Source: CAYSFW01 sp964620675
GTDB lineage: Bacteria; Pseudomonadota; Gammaproteobacteria; UWMA-0217
Reading direction: 5' to 3'
Assembly (NCBI GenBank): GCA_964620675.1
Contig: CAZUJU010000009.1
Location: 1 to 64,000 of the forward strand
Length of the DNA: 64,000 nt
Part shown: positions 15,207-23,277 of the stretch, one piece after another
Position numbering within the stretch: the first letter of the stretch is position 1
How the letters are laid out: the number at the start of each line of letters is the position of its first letter
Notes under the pieces: generated by a model
Databases searched by the model: none
The model's input: only the letters and a program-made list of their open reading frames with translations
Told to the model about the DNA's origin: nothing
Made by a program: the position numbers and the translations under genes

Positions 15207-16586
15207 TCAGGTAGGAGGGGCATTGACCTCGCGCAGCAGGCGCCAGGCCATTCCGCCGAGTAACGCGACCGCGCCAAGCAGCGCCCCCCACAAGGTCGGT
15301 TGCCGCCAGTCGGTGGCGCTCGCGAGCGCGGGGGTTACGACCGGCCCCATTTCAAGGCCTGCGAGCGGGAGGTCGTGCACTTGGGTGGGCGCATGCGGCG
15401 CGAGCAACTGCTTCACGTCGAGCGCGGCCGACTCCACTTCATGGGCGCCAAACGCCAGCGTAAAAGGGCCGTCGCCGCGGGCGGCAAACACCAATGTACG
15501 TTCCGTCCAGCCGAGGCGCAGGATCGGCTGACCGGCGCCGAATCCGCCGCTGTTCGGATCGACGCGCACTCGCCAGTGGTGCGCCGTGGTGCGCCGGATC
15601 GACGTCGGCGGACTGTTGCGCTCGACCCCGTCGCGGGTCATCCGATAGACGTTGGTGTGGAGCAGCGGGGTCCAACCGCGTTCGCCGTGCCCGTCGACTT
15701 GGGCGCTTCCGACCAGAAGTGTCGCCGCGACCGCCGTGTTGGGCTGCGGCGCGAGGATCTGAACCCGGTCGACCGGCGCAAGCGGTGCACCGGTGACTTC
15801 GTAGACGCCCTCGTCGCTGGTCGCGGTGGCGTTGAATTCAAGCCATTGACGGGGCGCTTCCACGTGTTCGCCCTCGCTCTCGGCGTGAAATGCGCGCGGC
15901 GTCGGCGGTTCTTGGGCGGCGTCGTTCCAGCTCACGCGCAGGTAGCTCAGCGTCCGGGCGGGGAACGCGATGCGGGTTTGCGCGAGGGACTGTCCGGCGT
16001 GGTGGAGTTGCAACAGCGGCGTTGCTTCCGCGAGTGCTTGCCAGCGCACGAGGTCATCGCTGCTTTCGACGCGCAGTGTGGCCTGCACCGATTGCTCTTC
16101 GGGCCAATCGATATTGAGCGCGGTCAAGGCTTGATTGAGTCCGCGCGCGTCGAGGAGCCAGCCGACGAGCTGTTCCGGCTGGTGGGTGACGGCGTTGCCG
16201 GCGGCGGCGCGGAGCCGCAAGGCGCCTTGCGCCGCGCCCGGTTGCCAGGTGAGTTCGAGGTCGTCGATCCGGGTGCCGCGCGGCGCGCGCAGTGGAAAAC
16301 TCGGTAAGGCGCGCGGTGACGGTGCCGCGGTTGGCGGTGCGGGCGAATCGGTCAGCGCGAACGGCACCCGCTCGCCGCCCGCGTTGAAGACCCGCAGGTC
16401 ACGCTGATCGCCGCGCGCGAACCCCGCGTACATCGCGGCGGGGAGCACGACTCGGTGGAGGCCGTCGGCCGTGGATTGCGGATGCAAGGTAAAGCGGTTG
16501 GCGAACTGGGCCGGGGTTTCCGCCGCCAGGGTGCCGGTCACAAGACAGATCGAGAGCAGGGCCAAACGGTGTAAGGTCGCACGCAT
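15207..16586 (-). CDS. DUF3999 family exported/membrane-anchored protein
   Basis: The 459-residue protein begins MRATLHRLALLSICLVTG with an Ala-x-Ala-type signal peptide (cleavage near TLAAE) and ends with one transmembrane helix (WGALLGAVALLGGMAWRLL), so the bulk should lie in the periplasm. The beta-rich body with VLPAAMYAGFARGDQRDLRVFNAGGE and LLDARGLNQALTALNIDWPE matches the DUF3999 family. Its start at 16586 overlaps the stop of the DUF2339 gene upstream (ATGA), a pairing seen in many proteobacteria, so the two probably form one envelope complex. The function is unknown. Confidence 0.85.
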   Translation of the reverse strand: MRATLHRLALLSICLVTGTLAAETPAQFANRFTLHPQSTADGLHRVVLPAAMYAGFARGDQRDLRVFNAGGERVPFALTDSPAPPTAAPSPRALPSFPLRAPRGTRIDDLELTWQPGAAQGALRLRAAAGNAVTHQPEQLVGWLLDARGLNQALTALNIDWPEEQSVQATLRVESSDDLVRWQALAEATPLLQLHHAGQSLAQTRIAFPARTLSYLRVSWNDAAQEPPTPRAFHAESEGEHVEAPRQWLEFNATATSDEGVYEVTGAPLAPVDRVQILAPQPNTAVAATLLVGSAQVDGHGERGWTPLLHTNVYRMTRDGVERNSPPTSIRRTTAHHWRVRVDPNSGGFGAGQPILRLGWTERTLVFAARGDGPFTLAFGAHEVESAALDVKQLLAPHAPTQVHDLPLAGLEMGPVVTPALASATDWRQPTLWGALLGAVALLGGMAWRLLREVNAPPT

Positions 16587-19345
16587 CACGACGTCTCCGG
16601 AGTTGGGGTGGATTTTGCTGGCGGCAGCGGCGCGAAGTAACCGACCGCGAGCATCAGCAGTCCAACGCCGATAAACGAGGCGATCCGGGTCATCCCGCTT
16701 TGGCTCGACAAATCGAGCAGGAGCAGCTTGAGCACCGTCAGCGCCATCAGCGCCGCACCGGCAAACCAGAGCGTGCGCTGGCGCAGGCGAACCGCGAGCA
16801 CCATGGTGGTCAGTGCGAGGGTGGTCCAGAACAGCGAGAAGGCCATCTGCACCAGGAGCGAGTTCCACAGCGCATGCCAGCGATAGGGGATATCCGCGAA
16901 CTGATGCAGGGTCCGCAACAAGGCGGCGTTGGCCCAGTAAAAGCCGGCGGCGCCGAGCAGCGCGGGCACGCTCGCGCGCGGCGGCGTGAACCCTGCAATC
17001 GGATTGCGGCCAAGCGCGTAACCGAAGCGCGCCAACACGGCCAGCGCCAACAGGCTCGCGAGATCGAGCGGATTGAGCAGCGGGATCGCGGGCAACGGTG
17101 CCGCGTTGCCGTCACTGCGCCAGTTGGCGATCAGCAGCCAGATTAGCAGCGCCACCGCCAGCGGCAGTCCGGCGCCGAGGCGATAGGCGAGCGGATGGCT
17201 CCCGATCGGCCACGGCAAAACCCGTTCCCCGCGCGTGTGCAAAAACCACAGCGTGACGAGCGGGGCGATGACGATCGCGGCCCACCACCAGGCTTGGGAT
17301 TCCGGCACGAGCGCGCGCATCCGCCAACCGATCTCCCAGGCGGCGAGACCCACGCCCACCACCACGCCGAGCGCATGCGGGAGTCCCACCAGCCAGCCGG
17401 GCAGCGGCGCGAGTTCACGCGCGTGCCGCCACAACAACAGATAGTGCGCGCCGAGCGCGACCGGCCACGCCAGCCAGCCGAACCCGGCGCCGGGATGGGT
17501 GATCGTCTCGATGTACAGGCCGGCGCCCAGTATCAACGTCAACGCCAACGGAAGCGCCGCGAGCGCAAGCGCTGGCCAGCGCAGCGCGCTCGCGAGCGAC
17601 GAGAAGCCCAGCGCCGAAACGGCGATAAACCCAAGTTGGGCGTGCGTTTGAAGCTCCGACTCCGGGACGATACGCGCGAGTTCGCCGAGGCCCGCGGCGT
17701 ACCACCATCCGGCGCCCCACACGAGCAACCCGCCCGACCAGGGCCACCGTGCAAACCAGGTGCCGACGCCACCGGAGGGCCCCGCAGGCAAACCTTGGCG
17801 ACTGTATCGGGCCGAGAACAACCCGGCCACCGCGAGCAACGCGGCCCCGATAAATCCAGCATGCAGCCAGGCCTCGGCGTCGGCGCCTGCGGGCAGGCGC
17901 GTCAGGAACGCGATCCCGGCGAGTCCCTGCAACGCGATCCCGGCGAGCCAGCTGGTCCAGCGTTGCTGGCGTATTCCGATCCAGAGTAACGCGGCGCCTT
18001 CGAGTGCCCAGGTGACCGCGATCCAGCCGCCCGAGAGCGCGAGCGGAACCGCGAGGGTGAGAAAACCGATACCGAGCGCCAACCAGGATTCGGTTAGCAG
18101 ACGCAACTCCGCGCGCCGACCGCGCCACAACCACGCGGCGAGCATCAGATACAACGCGCCGAAGCCGAGCGCGCTAAAGGCGGGGCCGAACGGAATCTCG
18201 CGCACCAGCGCATATTGCAGGCTGAAGGCGGTGATCGGGACGCCGAAGGTGAGCGTCCCGTCCACATAGTCGCGCAACGCGAACGCGGCCCGACGCCGCG
18301 CGACCAGCCAGCCGATCGCGAGGTACATCGCGAAGAACAGCAGCAGAAACGGCTGCGTCGAGGCGTAGTGCTGCGGTCCGTAGTGGAGCACGCCCCAGGC
18401 GGCACCAATGACGAAGGTGAAAACAAATCCGAGCACGTTTAGCACCCGCCAGGCGCGGAACCCGGCGACCAGCAGCACCCCGCCGTTCAGCACCGCGTAG
18501 TAGCCGAACAGGGCCACGTGGCTGCCGCCCCCCGAGGACGCCAGCAGCGGCGCGAGGAAACCGCCGGCGGTGCCCAGCACCGCCAGCGCCAGCGAGTTCT
18601 GCGCGACGGCAAGTACGGCCGAGAATCCGGCCAACAACGCAAGGAGCGCGAACGCCGGAGTGGGCGTCAGAATCTCGAATACCCGCAGCGCGCCAAAGGT
18701 CGTCAGGTACAGGATTCCAACTCCGCCGCCTTGCAGCGAGAGCGCGTAACCGGGGCGGCGGGTACGCAAACGCCAGCCAAGTGCGAGTAATGCGCTACCG
18801 AGCAGTGCGGTCGCGGCGAGACGCAACTCGACCGGCAACAGGGAATGTTCGGCGGCGTACTTCACCAACAGTCCGATGCCGACGAACAGTATGACAATGC
18901 CGACGCGCACAATCGTATTGCCGCCGCTCAGCCAGTCGCTTGCCAGCGCCCAGCCGCGGGCCAGGGGACCGGGGCTCGTCGGCGGGGGCGGAACGGTGTC
19001 TTCGGCTTCGATCCAGCGTGCGGCGGGTGCTGGCTCCGGTGCGGTTACCGTGGGCGCATCTTTGGCGTCGTCCGTGGCCGGTTCGGTCATGGTCGGGGAC
19101 GATGTCGGCGCGGCGTTGAGGGCCGCGACGCCGAGCGCGGATTCGACGCGCTCCAGGCGTTGCGTCAGTGCTTCGAATTGCGTCAAGAGCGCCGGATCGG
19201 CCGTAATCGGGTGGCGCCAGCTGAACAGTCCGCCCAGCAACGCGCCGAACCACGGCAGGGTCGCTCCCGAGACGCCGATTGCTTCGAGCAGCACGGCGGC
19301 GATGAGGCCGAAGACGGCACCGATCAGAATTCCTTTCAGGATCAT
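16586..19345 (-). CDS. DUF2339 family polytopic membrane protein
   Basis: The 919-residue protein has a short N-terminal hydrophobic pair (ILIGAVFGLIAAVLLEAIG), a predicted coiled/low-complexity linker rich in Pro/Thr/Ala (residues about 60-125), then more than 20 transmembrane helices to the C-terminus. Motifs such as GWALASDWLSGGNTIVRVGI and LSLQGGGVGILYLTTFGAL are DUF2339 hallmarks. It is probably an inner-membrane protein acting with the overlapping DUF3999 gene, but no transport substrate or enzyme activity is known. Its promoter should lie in the 177-bp gap before it (19346-19522). Confidence 0.9.
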   Translation of the reverse strand: MILKGILIGAVFGLIAAVLLEAIGVSGATLPWFGALLGGLFSWRHPITADPALLTQFEALTQRLERVESALGVAALNAAPTSSPTMTEPATDDAKDAPTVTAPEPAPAARWIEAEDTVPPPPTSPGPLARGWALASDWLSGGNTIVRVGIVILFVGIGLLVKYAAEHSLLPVELRLAATALLGSALLALGWRLRTRRPGYALSLQGGGVGILYLTTFGALRVFEILTPTPAFALLALLAGFSAVLAVAQNSLALAVLGTAGGFLAPLLASSGGGSHVALFGYYAVLNGGVLLVAGFRAWRVLNVLGFVFTFVIGAAWGVLHYGPQHYASTQPFLLLFFAMYLAIGWLVARRRAAFALRDYVDGTLTFGVPITAFSLQYALVREIPFGPAFSALGFGALYLMLAAWLWRGRRAELRLLTESWLALGIGFLTLAVPLALSGGWIAVTWALEGAALLWIGIRQQRWTSWLAGIALQGLAGIAFLTRLPAGADAEAWLHAGFIGAALLAVAGLFSARYSRQGLPAGPSGGVGTWFARWPWSGGLLVWGAGWWYAAGLGELARIVPESELQTHAQLGFIAVSALGFSSLASALRWPALALAALPLALTLILGAGLYIETITHPGAGFGWLAWPVALGAHYLLLWRHARELAPLPGWLVGLPHALGVVVGVGLAAWEIGWRMRALVPESQAWWWAAIVIAPLVTLWFLHTRGERVLPWPIGSHPLAYRLGAGLPLAVALLIWLLIANWRSDGNAAPLPAIPLLNPLDLASLLALAVLARFGYALGRNPIAGFTPPRASVPALLGAAGFYWANAALLRTLHQFADIPYRWHALWNSLLVQMAFSLFWTTLALTTMVLAVRLRQRTLWFAGAALMALTVLKLLLLDLSSQSGMTRIASFIGVGLLMLAVGYFAPLPPAKSTPTPETS

Positions 19346-19522
19346 GTTGCCCTCGAATTGACGGAGATAGCGCCGCGCGCGGTTAAATCCGACGGCGCGT
19401 TGCGACGATTCTAGCGGTTAGGGTCGAACTTGACACTGGACCCGCTGGGCATGTCCGCGACTTGTGACCGGCTTAACGAGGCTTTTTCCCGCGTTCTCTG
19501 CGCTGGAGTCGCGCCAAACCAA

Positions 19523-20650
19523 TCAGGTGAGGAGTCGCTTGAGGGTCGCCTCGTAAACCTGACTCAGCTGGTCGAGATCGGCGACGCTGACGTGTTCATC
19601 GATCTTGTGGATGCTCGCGTTGAGCGGACCCAGTTCCACCACCTGGGCACCGGTCGGGGCGATGAAGCGGCCATCGGAGGTGCCGCCAGAGGTCGATAGC
19701 CGCGGCTCGTGGCCGGTAACGTCCGCGACCGCCGCCCGGACCGCGGAGACGAGCGTACCCGCAGGGGTCAGATAGGGTTCGCCAGACAGTGTCCATTCGA
19801 TCGAATAGTCGACTCGATGCCGGTTGAGGATGCTCTCGGCGCGGGCCTTCAATTGCACGTCGTTTGATGCGGTCGAATAGCGGAAGTTGAACAGCATTTC
19901 CAACTCGCCCGGAATGACGTTGCCGACCCCGGTTCCGGCGTGAATATTGGAAATCTGGAACGTGGTGGGGGGGAAGTGTTCGTTGCCGCGATCCCAGGTC
20001 GTGTGGGCGAGTTCCGCGATTGCGAACGCGGCGCGATGGATCGGGTTGATCGCCTTGTCCGGGTAAGCGACATGGCCTTGTTGGCCCTTGACCACCACGC
20101 GGGCGCTGAGCGAGCCGCGCCGACCGTTCTTGATCACATCGCCAAGGCGTTCCTCGCTGGTCGGTTCGCCGACCAGGCACCAGTCGATCTTTTCACCGCG
20201 GGCTTCGAGTGCGGCGACGACCTTGACCGTGCCGTCGATCGCCGGGCCTTCTTCATCGCTGGTCAGCAGCAACGCGATCGAGCCCGTCGGTTCGGGATGC
20301 GCGGCGAGAAAACGCTCGATCGCGACCACCATCGCCGCGATGCTGCCTTTCATGTCGGCGGCGCCGCGACCGAACAAGGTGCCGTCCTGCACGGTGGGGA
20401 GAAACGGTGGTGTTTGCCATTGCTGCTCGGGGCCGGGAGGTACGACATCGGTATGACCGGCGAAGCAGAACAGCGGACCTTGATCACCGCGCCGTAACCA
20501 GACGTTTTCGACTTCGCCAAAGCGCATCCGCTCGGCCTTGAAACCCAGGGGTTCGAGGCGTTCGATGACGAGGGCCTGACAGCCCTCGTCATCGGGGCTG
20601 ACGGAGGGTCGTTCGATCAGCGCGCGGGTCAGTTCTAGCGTGTCGGACAT
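19523..20650 (-). CDS. dapE: Succinyl-diaminopimelate desuccinylase
   Basis: DapE removes succinate from N-succinyl-LL-diaminopimelate, giving LL-DAP for lysine and peptidoglycan. The 375-residue protein is a dizinc M20-family peptidase: metal His66 in FAGHTDVVPPG, the bridging Asp in AADMKGS, the catalytic Glu pair in TSDEEGPAIDGT, and further ligands in GEPTSEERLG and the C-terminal IHKIDEHV. All are present, so it should be active. It lies 91 bp downstream of dapD on the same strand, after dapC, forming a compact dapC-dapD-dapE group. Confidence 0.97.
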   Translation of the reverse strand: MSDTLELTRALIERPSVSPDDEGCQALVIERLEPLGFKAERMRFGEVENVWLRRGDQGPLFCFAGHTDVVPPGPEQQWQTPPFLPTVQDGTLFGRGAADMKGSIAAMVVAIERFLAAHPEPTGSIALLLTSDEEGPAIDGTVKVVAALEARGEKIDWCLVGEPTSEERLGDVIKNGRRGSLSARVVVKGQQGHVAYPDKAINPIHRAAFAIAELAHTTWDRGNEHFPPTTFQISNIHAGTGVGNVIPGELEMLFNFRYSTASNDVQLKARAESILNRHRVDYSIEWTLSGEPYLTPAGTLVSAVRAAVADVTGHEPRLSTSGGTSDGRFIAPTGAQVVELGPLNASIHKIDEHVSVADLDQLSQVYEATLKRLLT

Positions 20651-20741
20651 GGTGATTTCCAGGGTTATTTGGACGGTTAGCGGAGTCTAGACGGGATCAG
20701 CGCGCCGGATTGATAAATCATGTGACGCGATGGGCTGCCGT

Positions 20742-21563
20742 TCATAGATCGCGCAGCAGTTCGTTGATCCCGACCTTGCCGCGGGTCTTGTCGTCGACGC
20801 GCTTGACGATCACCGCGCAGTAGAGGCTGTACTTGCCGTCCTTCGAGGGCAGATTACCCGAGACCACGACCGATCCGGCCGGGATGCGACCGTAGATCAC
20901 CTCGTCGCGCTCGCGGTCGTAGATCCGGGTTGATTGACCGATGTAAACGCCCATCGAGATGACCGAGCCTTCCTCGACGATGACGCCTTCGACCACCTCG
21001 GAGCGGGCGCCGATGAAGCAGTTGTCCTCGATGATTGTGGGCGCGGCCTGCAGCGGCTCAAGCACCCCGCCAATTCCGACACCGCCGGAGAGGTGGACGT
21101 TCTTACCGATCTGGGCGCAGGATCCGACCGTGGCCCAGGTATCGACCATCGTACCGCTGTCGACGTACGCGCCGATATTCACATACGACGGCATCAGGAC
21201 CACGCCCGGTGCGATGTAGGCGCCGTGGCGCGCGGTCGCCGGCGGGACGATGCGCACGCCGTCGTTGCGAAATTCGCGGGTGTTTTTGTCCTGAAATTTC
21301 GACGGCACCTTGTCGTAATAGTTGGTGAATCCACCCTTGATAAATTCGTTGTCGCGTATGCGGAACGACAGCAGCACCGCTTTCTTCAACCACTCGTGCA
21401 CAACCCAGTTGCCGTCGACCTTTTCCGCCACCCGCAGCGCGCCGGCGTCGAGTTGGTCGAGGGTTTCCTGCACCGCCTCGCGGACCCGCGTTTCGACGTT
21501 GCGCGGCGTGATATCGGCACGGCGCTCGTAGGCTTCTTCGATAAGGCTCTTGAGTTCGGACAT
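20742..21563 (-). CDS. dapD: Tetrahydrodipicolinate N-succinyltransferase
   Basis: DapD transfers succinyl from succinyl-CoA to tetrahydrodipicolinate, the first committed step of the succinylase branch to lysine. The 273-residue protein has an N-terminal helical domain (SLIEEAYERRADITPRN) and a left-handed beta-helix of hexapeptide repeats from about residue 105 (GAYIAPGVVLMPSYVNIGAYV, GTMVDTWATVGSCAQIG, then SGGVGIGGVLEP). Length and motifs are those of the E. coli enzyme. It starts 16 bp after dapC. Confidence 0.97.
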   Translation of the reverse strand: MSELKSLIEEAYERRADITPRNVETRVREAVQETLDQLDAGALRVAEKVDGNWVVHEWLKKAVLLSFRIRDNEFIKGGFTNYYDKVPSKFQDKNTREFRNDGVRIVPPATARHGAYIAPGVVLMPSYVNIGAYVDSGTMVDTWATVGSCAQIGKNVHLSGGVGIGGVLEPLQAAPTIIEDNCFIGARSEVVEGVIVEEGSVISMGVYIGQSTRIYDRERDEVIYGRIPAGSVVVSGNLPSKDGKYSLYCAVIVKRVDDKTRGKVGINELLRDL

Positions 21564-21578
21564 GCGAGAGGTGCTCCT

Positions 21579-22787
21579 TTAATTCTGCGGAAGATGGATG
21601 AGGGTATCGCGGATGCGCTCGGCGGCCTCGACGCAGGCCTCAAGCGGTGCCACGAGCGCGATTCGGACATACTCGCGGCCGGGATTGCCGGCGTCGGTGT
21701 CGCGCGACAGATAGCTCCCGGGCAGGACGATGACGTTGCGTTCGCCGTATAGGCGCCTCGCGAAGGTTTCGCCGTCAACCGGCAGGCGCGGCCACAGGTA
21801 AAATCCCGCGGGGGGCACTTCGAGCGGCAATACGCCGTCGAGCACGGTACGTACCTGGGCGAAGCGCTCGCGGTAGCGCGCTCGGCTCGCGCGCGCATGC
21901 ACGTCGTCGCGCCAAAGCGCGGCGCTGACGGCTTGGGTCGGTGGCGGCAACGCGCAGCCGTGATAGGTGCGGTACAACAGAAATCGCTCCAGCACTCGCG
22001 CGTCGCCAGCGACGAAGCCCGAGCGAAGTCCGGGCACGTTGGAGCGTTTCGATAAGCTGTGGAACACGACGCAGCGATGGAATTCGGTGTTGCCGATACG
22101 CGCGGCGGCGCCGAGCAAACCCGCGGGCGGGGCCGCTTCGTCCTGATAAATCTCGGAGTAGCATTCGTCGGCGGCGATAATGAAGTCGTGGCGCTCGGCG
22201 AGTTCGATCACGCGGGCCAGGGTGGTTTCGTCGATCACCGCGCCGCTCGGGTTGCCGGGGGAGCAGAGGTAAAGCAACTGACAGCGCGCCCATTGCGCGG
22301 CGGTGACTTGTTCGAACGCCGGCACAAACCCGGTCTCGGCGGTGCAATTCAAAAAAAGGGGCTCCGCCCCGGCGAGCAGCGCCGCGCCTTCGTAGATCTG
22401 GTAGAACGGGTTGGGCATGGCCACGCGCGCGCCCGGGCGCTGACGATCGACCACGGCCTGGGCGAATGCGAACAGGGCTTCGCGGGTGCCGCTCACCGGC
22501 AAGACGTGGCGTTCGGGATCGACCGCGCCCGCGGGCAGGGTGAAGCGCTGCGTGAGCCAAGCCGTGATCGCCTGGCGCAAATCGGGCTCGCCCTTGCTCA
22601 CCGGGTAGCGTCCGAGGCCGGCGAGCTGCGCGCACATCACGTCTGCGACCAGCGCCGGGGGAGGGTCCTGCGGTTCACCGATCGAGAGCCGGATTGGCGC
22701 CAGTTGCGTGGGCGGTGTGACGTCGGAAAACAATCGCGCCAGTTTCTGGAAGGGGTAGGGTTGCAGTCGCTCCAGGTCGGGATTCAT
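21579..22787 (-). CDS. dapC: Succinyldiaminopimelate aminotransferase
   Basis: This class I/II PLP aminotransferase makes N-succinyl-LL-DAP from the keto precursor. The 402-residue form starts at the ATG at 22787 (MNPDLERLQPYPFQKL), which matches the DapC N-terminus; the reading continues 30 codons upstream without family similarity. The PLP lysine is in the SLSKRSNVPGLRSGF motif and the substrate-binding segment includes CSPGNPSGAV. Its position directly before dapD and dapE supports DapC rather than another aminotransferase such as AlaC. It is divergent from a VOC-family gene across an 88-bp promoter region. Confidence 0.93.
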   Translation of the reverse strand: MNPDLERLQPYPFQKLARLFSDVTPPTQLAPIRLSIGEPQDPPPALVADVMCAQLAGLGRYPVSKGEPDLRQAITAWLTQRFTLPAGAVDPERHVLPVSGTREALFAFAQAVVDRQRPGARVAMPNPFYQIYEGAALLAGAEPLFLNCTAETGFVPAFEQVTAAQWARCQLLYLCSPGNPSGAVIDETTLARVIELAERHDFIIAADECYSEIYQDEAAPPAGLLGAAARIGNTEFHRCVVFHSLSKRSNVPGLRSGFVAGDARVLERFLLYRTYHGCALPPPTQAVSAALWRDDVHARASRARYRERFAQVRTVLDGVLPLEVPPAGFYLWPRLPVDGETFARRLYGERNVIVLPGSYLSRDTDAGNPGREYVRIALVAPLEACVEAAERIRDTLIHLPQN

Positions 22788-22875
22788 GCCGGGCGCATAG
22801 GGTTGGCGTAGACTCGGGGACGGTGAGTATAACAAACTCGCGACTCTGTCCAACGCAACCGGAGGACGCAAAGGC

Positions 22876-23277
22876 ATGAGCGAGGAAGATTCGATCCTGT
22901 CGCTGCACCACGCAAGCGTGCTGGTCGCCGATGTTGCGCGATCGCTCGAGTTTTACTCCGGAGTACTCGGCTTGCGCACCGATCCGGCGCGCCCGCTACT
23001 TGGCTTTGACGGCGCGTGGCTACGGGTGAACGCGGAGCAACAAATCCATCTGCTGCGGCTGCCGAATCCAGATCCCGTGAGCGGGCGAGCGGAGCACGTC
23101 GGACGTGACCGACATGTCGCGTTGACGGTGCGCGACCTCGTGGGGGTTCGGGCGCGGCTGGATGCGGCCGGTATTCCTTATACGCAGAGCCGGTCGGGTC
23201 GCGCGGCGGTGTTTTGCCGCGATCCGGATGGCAACGGGGTCGAGTTGATCCAGGCGGGCGCCACGGCGTTTACTTAA
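22876..23277 (+). CDS. VOC (glyoxalase/bleomycin-resistance fold) protein
   Basis: The 133-residue protein has the paired beta-alpha-beta-beta-beta units of the VOC superfamily: LHHASVLVADVARSLEFYSGVLGL in the first half, then HVALTVRDLVGVRARLDAAGI and the FCRDPDGNGVELIQ ending in the second. Metal-ligand positions are occupied by His (LHHAS, RHVAL) and Glu (VELIQ), so a metal-dependent lyase or dioxygenase is possible. The substrate cannot be inferred. It is divergent from dapC and its end overlaps glnD by 8 bases. Confidence 0.87.
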   Translation: MSEEDSILSLHHASVLVADVARSLEFYSGVLGLRTDPARPLLGFDGAWLRVNAEQQIHLLRLPNPDPVSGRAEHVGRDRHVALTVRDLVGVRARLDAAGIPYTQSRSGRAAVFCRDPDGNGVELIQAGATAFT